Positions 1 to 5,223 of a stretch of DNA of 9,188 nucleotides are shown here, one piece after another; the first letter of the stretch is position 1; every line of letters begins with the position of its first letter. The notes under the pieces are model-generated. The model made no database searches and was not told where the DNA came from. It was given only the letters and a program-made list of their open reading frames with translations. Made by a program: the position numbers and the translations under genes. Source of the stretch: Dehalococcoidia bacterium (GTDB taxonomy: Bacteria > Chloroflexota > Dehalococcoidia > GIF9 > AB-539-J10); NCBI GenBank assembly GCA_030606765.1, contig JAUWFX010000062.1:1-9188 (forward strand), written 5' to 3'.

Positions 1-432
1 GGGGGTTTAGCTGGTTATCCCATAGTGGACGTGAAAGTAACCCTTTACGATGGCAGCTTCCATGCAGTAGACTCTTCGGACATTGCTTTTAAGATTGCGG
101 GAGCACAGGCCTTAAAAAAGGGATTATCTGAGGGACAGCCGGTATTGCTTGAGCCTATAGTGAATCTTACTATAACCGTGCCCGAGATGTATACTGGGGA
201 TATTGCTAGCGATCTTAATACTAAGAGGGGACACGTGCTTGGGATGAGTCCCAGCGATGGCATCAATGTCATTGAAGCCCAAGCACCCTATGCAGAGCTG
301 CTTCGTTATGCCATAGATTTAAGGTCAATGACACAAGGGCGCGGTAGCTTTGCGATGAAGTTTGACCATTATGAAGAGGTGCCAGCTCATCTCAATCAGA
401 AAATCGTCGCTGACAAGAAGAAGGCGGGGTAG
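1..432 (+). CDS. fusA: Elongation factor G, C-terminal part (5' end outside window)
   Basis: This is the last 143 residues of a translational GTPase of the EF-G family. EF-G drives ribosomal translocation and, with RRF, ribosome recycling in the cytoplasm. The reading frame is open from base 1 and ends with TAG at 430-432. What is visible is the end of domain IV (GYPIVDVKVTLYDGSFHAVDS, about residues 5-25) followed by domain V, which begins near LLEPIVNLTITVPEMYTGD and includes RSMTQGRGSFAMKFDHYEEVP near the end. The GTPase domain and domains II-III lie upstream of the window. The RSMTQGRGSF form, rather than the RSATQGRASY of E. coli FusA, resembles the EF-G2-like branch as I remember it, so a fusA paralogue is possible. 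The gene converges on etfA with a gap of 69 bases. The EF-G family call is very secure. The choice between main EF-G and paralogue is not. Confidence 0.93.
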   Translation, partial: GGLAGYPIVDVKVTLYDGSFHAVDSSDIAFKIAGAQALKKGLSEGQPVLLEPIVNLTITVPEMYTGDIASDLNTKRGHVLGMSPSDGINVIEAQAPYAELLRYAIDLRSMTQGRGSFAMKFDHYEEVPAHLNQKIVADKKKAG

Positions 433-477
433 CTGACAGTTATCAACTGAAAGCTAGTGTGCTATCTTGGTCAGCTA
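430..477. repeat. Nested inverted repeat between the convergent fusA and etfA genes
   Basis: TAGCTGAC (430-437) is matched perfectly in inverse by GTCAGCTA (470-477). Inside it, CAGTT-ATC-AACTG (437-449) forms a second small hairpin. The left arm includes the fusA stop codon. Neither strand has a run of T after the stems, so this is not a textbook intrinsic terminator. It is the only fold-back structure I see between the two convergent genes and may serve transcription ending or mRNA 3'-end stability. The stems are short and chance cannot be excluded. Confidence 0.3.
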
Positions 478-516
478 ATAAGTCTGCTATCTCAGCCTAT
501 CTTAGCCAGCTAATAA
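462..516. repeat. Imperfect 20-bp direct repeat at the etfA 3' end
   Basis: Positions 462-481 (CTATCTTGGTCAGCTAATAA) and 497-516 (CTATCTTAGCCAGCTAATAA) match at 18 of 20 bases, with a period of 35. A partial third copy of the first bases (CTATCTCAGC) starts at 487. The second copy covers the stop codon and last four codons of etfA, and the first lies just beyond. The arrangement looks like a decayed local tandem duplication of the gene end. Confidence 0.5.
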
Positions 517-1503
517 CTCCTTTAGCTTGTTAGTTAAGGCTGGCACCACTTCTTCGTATTTGCCCACCACTCCCAATTCCGCCTCCCTGAATATATTCGC
601 CTCAGGATCCTTATTAATGGCTATAATGTGTTTGGAGCCTGTACATCCAGCTGTGTGTTGGCTAGCACCTGAAACAGCTATAGCAATGTAGATATCAGGG
701 GCAACAATTTTTCCAGTAAGGCCGATATGCGCTGCCTCTGACACCCAACCATTATCAGCAGGAGGACGTGAGGCACCTACCGCACCATGTAGCAAATCAG
801 CTAGTTCCTTCAATGTAGTCTGGAAGGGCTCAGGACCACCTATCCCCCTGCCTCCACAGACAATCACAGGGGCATCCTCAAGCTTAATGCCGACCGCCTC
901 TTCCTTAACAGTTTCTAGTATCTTTGCTCTTACTTTCGACGTATCTATGTCAATCTTAGTGGGTATGACCTCTCCTTTCCTTGAGTCATCACGCTCCAAC
1001 GGTGACATTGCCTTGGTCCTAACAGTAGCCATCTGAGGCATAAACTCGCTGGTGAATATAGCTTGAGCATTACCGCCATAAACAGGCCTCGTTTGCACCA
1101 GCAGCTTTGTCTCTGGGTCTATGCTTAAGTCGAGACAATCTGTTGTCAGGCTGGTACCTAGTCTGAAGGCAAGGCGAGGAGCCAAGTCTCTACCCATAGA
1201 TGTTTGCCCTATAAGTATTGTCCGAGGCGAAATCTCCTTGACCAATTTTTCCGCGGCTTGCATATAGGAATCAGCTTGGTATTCTTTGAGGGCGGGGTGT
1301 TCTACAGCATAGACCTTGTCTGCTCCGAAGGCAATTGCTTCTTTAGAAGCTCCACCAACTGCATCACTGGCCAGCAGGCAAGATAAATTTTCCTTTAGGT
1401 CATCAGCAAGCTTCCTACCACATCCTAGCAACTCAGTGGTAATGGAGGCTAACTTCCCGTCTGCTAGCTCACCACAAACTAATATACCTTTGTATTCAGC
1501 CAT
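502..1503 (-). CDS. etfA: Electron transfer flavoprotein alpha subunit
   Basis: EtfA binds FAD and, with EtfB, carries electrons between flavoprotein dehydrogenases (typically acyl-CoA dehydrogenases) and a membrane or ferredoxin/NAD acceptor. The product is 333 residues, the normal length, with no extra ferredoxin domain. Residues 1 to about 200 form the N-terminal domain with PVYGGNAQA near 140-147. The C-terminal FAD domain (about 205-325) carries GGRG (217-220), VGASRPPAD (242-250), SGASQH (278-283; Q282 and H283 at the flavin) and AINKDP (295-300). The ATG at 1503 is preceded by AAGGAGGA (1508-1515) at 4 bases, which fixes the start. The gene lies 16 bases after the etfB stop, so the two form one operon transcribed from the etfB promoter. 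Whether the complex is classical or electron-bifurcating cannot be settled from this window. Confidence 0.96.
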   Translation of the reverse strand: MAEYKGILVCGELADGKLASITTELLGCGRKLADDLKENLSCLLASDAVGGASKEAIAFGADKVYAVEHPALKEYQADSYMQAAEKLVKEISPRTILIGQTSMGRDLAPRLAFRLGTSLTTDCLDLSIDPETKLLVQTRPVYGGNAQAIFTSEFMPQMATVRTKAMSPLERDDSRKGEVIPTKIDIDTSKVRAKILETVKEEAVGIKLEDAPVIVCGGRGIGGPEPFQTTLKELADLLHGAVGASRPPADNGWVSEAAHIGLTGKIVAPDIYIAIAVSGASQHTAGCTGSKHIIAINKDPEANIFREAELGVVGKYEEVVPALTNKLKELLAG

Positions 1504-1519
1504 TATTTCCTCCTTAACT

Positions 1520-2320
1520 TTAAAGTAATTTGGCTTCTCTGAGTTTTACAGCTAGATTGGCGCCGGCCTCTGTGGGTGTCTCTCCTTCAATTATTTCACA
1601 TTTGGCTTCCTTGACTGGCTGGAAGAGTTTATCTAACTTGCTGTGCCTTCCAGTAGCGCCAATTTGTGAAGGGTCGAGCCCAATATCGGCTGGTTTCCAA
1701 ATGACAGGTTGTTTTTTAGCTGCTGCCATGATTCCTTTCAAGGTGGCATAACGAAGTGCTCCTAACCCGCTGGTTACTATAATTAGGGCGGGAAGTGTCA
1801 CTTCAACAACCTGGTAGCCGTCGGGAATAACTCGCTCAACCTTCGCTTTCCCATCGACGACCTCCACCTTACGAGCTAAGGTTACAGCCGGGATTCCTAA
1901 AATCTCAGCGATGCCTAGACCTACTTGACCAGCATCCCAATCAGAGGATTGTCTACCGCAAAAAATAATGTCATATTCCCCTATTTTTTTTATTGCCATA
2001 GCCAGGGCGTTGGCAGTTGACCAGCTATCGCCTCCCTCAAAAGCCTCGTCTTCCAGAAGAATGAGTTCATCGCCCCCTGCAGCTAGTGCTTTCTTAATTA
2101 CGTCGCGAACAAAGTTATTACCTAAGCTGAGCGCAGTAATTTTGCCCCCTCCGGTATCCTTGATTTTGAGGGCAGCCTCCAAGGCGAATTCCTCGTATTG
2201 ACCGATTACAGGTTTTACGTCTGGCGGCAACGTCATATTGTTATTTACTACCTTAAACACAGACGGTGGTGCTTCAGGGTCAGGCACTTGCTTGCAACAG
2301 ACAATCATATTAACTGGCAT
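1520..2320 (-). CDS. etfB: Electron transfer flavoprotein beta subunit
   Basis: EtfB is the small ETF subunit. It holds AMP in classical ETFs or a second FAD in bifurcating ones, and contacts partner dehydrogenases. The 266-residue product has the family layout: VCCKQVPDP (7-15) at the first strand, the nucleotide-binding stretch GRQSSDWDAGQVG (122-134), and the partner-recognition loop region LRYATLKGIMAAAKK (189-203). The start ATG at 2320 has an ideal Shine-Dalgarno AAGGAGGT (2327-2334) at 6 bases. The gene leads the etfB-etfA operon, with a TTGACA-type promoter about 30-60 bases upstream. No acyl-CoA dehydrogenase, quinone oxidoreductase or ferredoxin gene is adjacent, so the redox partner is not shown by context. 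Family identity is very secure and the functional subgroup is open. Confidence 0.96.
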   Translation of the reverse strand: MPVNMIVCCKQVPDPEAPPSVFKVVNNNMTLPPDVKPVIGQYEEFALEAALKIKDTGGGKITALSLGNNFVRDVIKKALAAGGDELILLEDEAFEGGDSWSTANALAMAIKKIGEYDIIFCGRQSSDWDAGQVGLGIAEILGIPAVTLARKVEVVDGKAKVERVIPDGYQVVEVTLPALIIVTSGLGALRYATLKGIMAAAKKQPVIWKPADIGLDPSQIGATGRHSKLDKLFQPVKEAKCEIIEGETPTEAGANLAVKLREAKLL

Positions 2321-2352
2321 TTCCTAACCTCCTTAAAGATTTTTGCAGCCAA

Positions 2353-2381
2353 AGGATATAGAAAAAACCGTCTTCTGTCAA
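2353..2381 (-). promoter_or_regulatory. Sigma-70-type promoter of etfBA
   Basis: Read on the minus strand, a perfect -35 TTGACA (2376-2381) is followed after 17 bases by TATCCT (2353-2358, 4 of 6 matches to TATAAT). Transcription would begin near 2346, leaving a leader of about 26 bases that contains the strong etfB Shine-Dalgarno. Position, spacing and -35 quality make this one of the best promoters in the window. Confidence 0.7.
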
Positions 2382-2387
2382 TAATTT

Positions 2388-2402
2388 GAATCACACAGAT
2401 TC
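2388..2402. promoter_or_regulatory. Candidate operator palindrome upstream of the etfBA promoter
   Basis: GAATC-ACACA-GATTC is a perfect inverted repeat of 5-base arms with a 5-base centre, so arm centres are 10 bases apart, about one helical turn. It starts 6 bases upstream of the etfBA -35 box and lies before the divergent Mut7-C gene. The spacing suits a dimeric regulator, perhaps an activator. No regulator gene is present in the window and the arms are short. Confidence 0.3.
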
Positions 2403-2497
2403 GATATGAACGGGCTAAGGGGTTGAGTGGCAATAGCTACTTTAGCCACGGAATTAATGTTAAAATAGATGAAAATTGTTATTCGTGGGCATATTTT

Positions 2498-2527
2498 TTG
2501 ACATCCACCATCGGCGAGGACTCTAAG
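2498..2527 (+). promoter_or_regulatory. Candidate promoter of the Mut7-C RNase gene
   Basis: A perfect TTGACA (2498-2503) is followed after 18 bases by TCTAAG (2522-2527, 4 of 6 matches to TATAAT). Initiation near 2534 would give a leader of about 33 bases before the ATG at 2567. The -10 is weak and the spacer is one base over the optimum. If correct, it rules out a translation start upstream of about 2534. Confidence 0.4.
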
Positions 2528-2566
2528 CCTTCCGGCCGAATCAATTACCTTTGTTCTGGACAAGCT

Positions 2567-3064
2567 ATGGAAGTTAAATTCATTGCAGATAACAACGTTG
2601 GCAAACTGGCTCGGTGGTTAAGGCTGATTGGCTACAATACTCTGCTGTTTAAACAAAAAGACGATGTTCAAATGATTAAAACATCTCTTAACGAAGGTAG
2701 GGTGATTTTGACTAAGGATACTCAATTTATGAAAAGACGCTTGGTCACAAATGGCAAACTCAAAACTATACTCATTAAACAGGATGACCCTAAACTCCAG
2801 ATGCAGGAAGTAGTGAAAACGCTGGACTTAAATTATCATTGCAAACCATTCTCGCTTTGTCTGGAATGTAATCAAGTATTAATAGCCCGGGGCAAGGAAG
2901 AGGTGAAAAACCTGGTTCCCGCTCACGTTTTTGAAACTCAAATTCAATATACGGAGTGTCCCGCCTGCCATCGTATCTACTGGCGAGGCACACACTGGCA
3001 GGCGATGGTCAAGAGATTACAAGACTTACAAGGAGAGGGTGGCGAAAATCATGCTTCTACCTAG
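2567..3064 (+). CDS. Mut7-C (DUF82) RNase-domain protein with C-terminal zinc ribbon
   Basis: The predicted product is 165 residues and cytoplasmic. It belongs to the Mut7-C family, a PIN-like nuclease fold named after the C-terminus of C. elegans Mut-7. The N-terminal part has FIADNNVGKLARWLRLIGYNT (5-25) and ILTKDTQF (47-54). D8, one of D32/D33, and D51 are the likely metal-binding acids of the PIN-like site. The C-terminal part has a zinc ribbon, C98-x2-C101 and C131-x2-C134, ending in the typical RIYWRGTHWQAM (136-147). The frame stays open to a TTG at 2423, but the added 48 residues carry no family signal and overlap the candidate promoter, so I take ATG 2567. The Shine-Dalgarno there is weak. 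RNase activity is a family prediction and the RNA target is unknown. The gene is divergent from etfBA and 97 bases ahead of coaX. Confidence 0.88.
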   Translation: MEVKFIADNNVGKLARWLRLIGYNTLLFKQKDDVQMIKTSLNEGRVILTKDTQFMKRRLVTNGKLKTILIKQDDPKLQMQEVVKTLDLNYHCKPFSLCLECNQVLIARGKEEVKNLVPAHVFETQIQYTECPACHRIYWRGTHWQAMVKRLQDLQGEGGENHAST

Positions 3065-3110
3065 TGCCCGTCTTCTCAGAGCTTCAATAATGGCATGGAT
3101 TAGATAGTAG

Positions 3111-3119
3111 TGCTATACT
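3111..3119 (+). promoter_or_regulatory. Candidate extended -10 promoter of coaX-coaBC
   Basis: TG-C-TATACT matches the extended -10 pattern TGnTATAAT at all but one base. No good -35 lies 16-18 bases upstream, which is common for extended -10 promoters. Initiation would fall near 3126, giving a leader of about 36 bases before coaX. Read-through from the Mut7-C gene is also possible. Confidence 0.4.
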
Positions 3120-3133
3120 CAGCCCATAATGCC

Positions 3134-3139
3134 AGGAGG
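3134..3139 (+). promoter_or_regulatory. AGGAGG placed unusually far from the coaX start
   Basis: A perfect AGGAGG lies 22 bases before the coaX ATG and directly against another ATG (3140) that opens only a 12-codon frame ending at 3178. An in-frame TAG at 3153-3155 prevents any earlier coaX start, so coaX must begin at or after 3156. The only properly spaced match is a weak AGG (3154-3156). Whether the strong site serves coaX is unclear. Confidence 0.35.
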
Positions 3140-3161
3140 ATGGAGATAAAGCTAGGCACCT

Positions 3162-3932
3162 ATGTTATTAGCAATTGATATTGGGAACACAAACATTAAG
3201 CTGGGTATATTTGATGGTGATAGGCTAAAAGCTACCTGGAATTTAGCTACCGGCATTCATCGCACTTCGGACGAGTATGGTGGAGTGGTGCTCAACCTTA
3301 TGGAGCTAAAAAAGGTCTCGCCTTCAAAGGTTACCGGAGTAGTATTATGTGGTGTTGTGCCACCGTTGCTGTATACATTCGTGGAACTATGTAGGAAATA
3401 TTTAAATACTAAACCCTTGGTGGTCGAAGCTGGTGTTAAGACAGGCATGCGCATCCGTTTGGATAATCCTCGTGAGGTTGGCCCTGACCGCGTGGTCAAC
3501 GCCGTGGCTGCCCAGAACCTCTACGGAAAACCGTTAGTAATTATTGACCTTGGCACTGCTACCACTTTCGACGTTGTCTCAAAGGAGGGTGATTATCTTG
3601 GCGGGGCTATTGCCCCGGGCATTATCATAGCTACTGAAGCTTTATTCACTCGTACTGCTGCGCTCCCTCGAATAGAACTAATCCATCCCAAGCAAGTCAT
3701 CGGTAGAAATACTATCTCGGCTATGCAATCAGGTATAATATTTGGTTACATTGAGCTTATTGAAGGCATGATTCGTCGAATAGAACAGGAGTTGGGAAGC
3801 AAAGCAAAGGTGGTAGCTACCGGCGGTCAGGCTTACCCTTTTGCCGAAGAGATAGCAGCCATAGACGTAATAAATCCCGATTTAACCTTAACTGGATTGC
3901 GCCTCATTTATGAAATGAACAAGGAACAGTGA
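3162..3932 (+). CDS. coaX: Type III pantothenate kinase
   Basis: CoaX phosphorylates pantothenate to 4'-phosphopantothenate, the first committed step of coenzyme A synthesis. It belongs to the ASKHA (actin/hexokinase-like) fold and, unlike CoaA, typically needs a monovalent cation and is not feedback-inhibited by CoA. The 256-residue product has normal length. It shows the phosphate-1 motif DIGNTN (6-11), GPDR (107-110, with D109 as the likely catalytic base), the phosphate-2 motif DLGTATTFDVV (129-139), GGAIAPG (147-153), TGGQA (220-224) and the C-terminal NPDLTLTGL (238-246). ATG 3162 is required because of the in-frame stop just upstream and because the fold's first strand begins at once (LLAIDIGN). 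The gene overlaps coaBC by one base (TGATG), so the two are probably translationally coupled. Confidence 0.96.
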   Translation: MLLAIDIGNTNIKLGIFDGDRLKATWNLATGIHRTSDEYGGVVLNLMELKKVSPSKVTGVVLCGVVPPLLYTFVELCRKYLNTKPLVVEAGVKTGMRIRLDNPREVGPDRVVNAVAAQNLYGKPLVIIDLGTATTFDVVSKEGDYLGGAIAPGIIIATEALFTRTAALPRIELIHPKQVIGRNTISAMQSGIIFGYIELIEGMIRRIEQELGSKAKVVATGGQAYPFAEEIAAIDVINPDLTLTGLRLIYEMNKEQ

Positions 3933-5146
3933 TGCTTAGCAACAAAACCATAGTTTTAGGGATAACAGGGAGCATTGCTGCCTACAAAGCAGCAGCGATT
4001 GCCAGCCAGCTAACTCAGGCAGGGGCGAAGGTGAATGTAATTATGACTAAAGAAGCCATCCAGTTCATATCACCTGTTACCTTCCGGGCCATTACAAGTA
4101 GACCCGTAGTTACCGAAATGTTTGATTTAGCTTCTGAATTCAGCATTGGGCATGTCTCTTTGGCGAAAGCTGCTGATATAGTAGTCATTGCCCCTGCCAC
4201 AGCTAATATTATTGCCAAACTGGCTGCTGGTATTGCTGACGACATGCTATGCTGCACGGTTCTGGCTACCAAGGCACCGGTGCTTATTGCCCCAGCTATG
4301 GAAACCAATATGTATAATAATCCAGTCACCCAGGATAATTTGTCCAAGCTTAAAGCTCGCGACTTTGTGATTATTGCTCCAGCCACGGGCTGGTTAGCTT
4401 CGGGTAAAGAAGGTCCGGGGCGACTCGCCGATATCAATGATATTATAGGCGGCATTTGCCAGGTACTGGAGAGAGGTGGAGACTTGGCCGGCAAGCATAT
4501 CGTGGTTACGGCAGGCGGTACCCAAGAGCCTATCGACCCGGTTCGCTACATCAGCAACCGCTCATCGGGGAAAATGGGCTATGCTCTGGCTGAAGCAGCC
4601 CGTGACAGGGGAGCCAAAGTAATATTGGTAACAGCACCTATCTCGTTACCTGAGCCCGCAGGCGTTGACGTGATCAAAGTCGGCACAGCCCAGGAGATGC
4701 ATCAAGCAGTAGTGAAGGTAACTCCACAGGCTGATGCTCTCATTATGGCAGCCGCCGTAGCTGATTACCGCCCGATAAAAGCGGCTAAAGATAAGATTAA
4801 AAAAGGGGAGGCAGGGTTAACCTTAAAGCTGGAATGCACCCTGGACATTTTAGGCACTGTTAAAGGAAATTTCATCAAAGTAGGCTTCGCCGCTGAAAGC
4901 AGCAACCTGGTGGAAAATGCCAGGGCGAAACTAAAGCAAAAGGGAGTTGACTTTATCGTAGCCAATGATATTACGGCTAGCGATAGTGGATTTGGCACTG
5001 ACACCAATCGGGTGACCATAATTGACCGCGAGGGCAAGGTTGATAGCCTGCCTCTTCTGGCTAAGCGAGAGGTGGCGGATAAGGTTTTGGATAGGGTAGT
5101 GGAGCTTCTTCCAAAGCCAAAATCCCGATCACCAAACAAGCTTTGA
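3932..5146 (+). CDS. coaBC: Bifunctional phosphopantothenoylcysteine synthetase/decarboxylase
   Basis: CoaBC joins cysteine to 4'-phosphopantothenate using CTP (CoaB) and decarboxylates the product to 4'-phosphopantetheine with FMN (CoaC). The product is 404 residues. The CoaC half (1 to about 185) has GITGSIAAYK (10-19), the catalytic His at H74 in GHVSL, and APATANIIAKLA (87-98). The CoaB half (about 188-393) has AGGTQEPIDPVRYISNRSSGKMG (194-216), AAAVADYRP (273-281), KIKK (288-291) and VGFAAES (317-323). Numbering runs one behind E. coli Dfp throughout. Two CoaC positions differ from the classical enzyme: PAMN is PAME (E124) and the ACG of the C-terminal flap is ASG (S157). In CoaB the usual KNPDI reads ECTLDI. 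ATG 3932 overlaps the coaX stop and has AAGGA (3921-3925) at 6 bases; GTG 3929 would add one residue. Confidence 0.95.
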   Translation: MLSNKTIVLGITGSIAAYKAAAIASQLTQAGAKVNVIMTKEAIQFISPVTFRAITSRPVVTEMFDLASEFSIGHVSLAKAADIVVIAPATANIIAKLAAGIADDMLCCTVLATKAPVLIAPAMETNMYNNPVTQDNLSKLKARDFVIIAPATGWLASGKEGPGRLADINDIIGGICQVLERGGDLAGKHIVVTAGGTQEPIDPVRYISNRSSGKMGYALAEAARDRGAKVILVTAPISLPEPAGVDVIKVGTAQEMHQAVVKVTPQADALIMAAAVADYRPIKAAKDKIKKGEAGLTLKLECTLDILGTVKGNFIKVGFAAESSNLVENARAKLKQKGVDFIVANDITASDSGFGTDTNRVTIIDREGKVDSLPLLAKREVADKVLDRVVELLPKPKSRSPNKL

Positions 5147-5148
5147 AT

Positions 5149-5177
5149 TTGGAATTTTGAGTTTGTTCAGATATCAA
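5149..5177 (+). promoter_or_regulatory. Weak candidate promoter before valS
   Basis: TTGGAA (5149-5154) and TATCAA (5172-5177) are separated by 17 bases, with 4 of 6 consensus matches each. They lie in the AT-rich start of the 77-base coaBC-valS gap. The gap is too short for a T-box leader. Co-transcription with coaX-coaBC is an equally likely source of valS mRNA. Confidence 0.22.
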
Positions 5178-5223
5178 GATTTCTTCCATCTGACAGCCGA
5201 TAGCTAAGACAGGTTTAGAGTCA

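Noticed and set aside
2423..2566. N-terminal extension of the Mut7-C protein from a TTG at 2423 (48 extra residues).
   Set aside because: The extension has no family similarity that I can see, the Mut7-C domain begins exactly at the ATG at 2567, and a candidate promoter (2498-2527) lies inside the extension.
3051..3107. 18-codon frame (MLLPSARLLRASIMAWIR) overlapping the end of the Mut7-C gene.
   Set aside because: The nearest Shine-Dalgarno-like sequence (AGGAGAG, 3031-3037) is too far away, and nothing else supports translation.
3602..3617. CGGGGC-TATT-GCCCCG hairpin in coaX.
   Set aside because: It encodes the conserved GGAIAPG motif, whose Gly/Ala/Pro codons readily give GC-rich inverted sequence. 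There is no T-tract after it.
4015..4494. Open frame of 159 codons on the minus strand within coaBC.
   Set aside because: It is an antisense shadow of the clearly conserved CoaC domain, with no promoter, no ribosome site of note and low-complexity Ala/Ser/Ile-rich translation.
5167..5193. TCAGAT...ATCTGA inverted repeat in the coaBC-valS gap as a terminator or T-box remnant.
   Set aside because: The stem is six pairs with a 15-base loop and no T-run, and the 77-base gap cannot hold a T-box leader.
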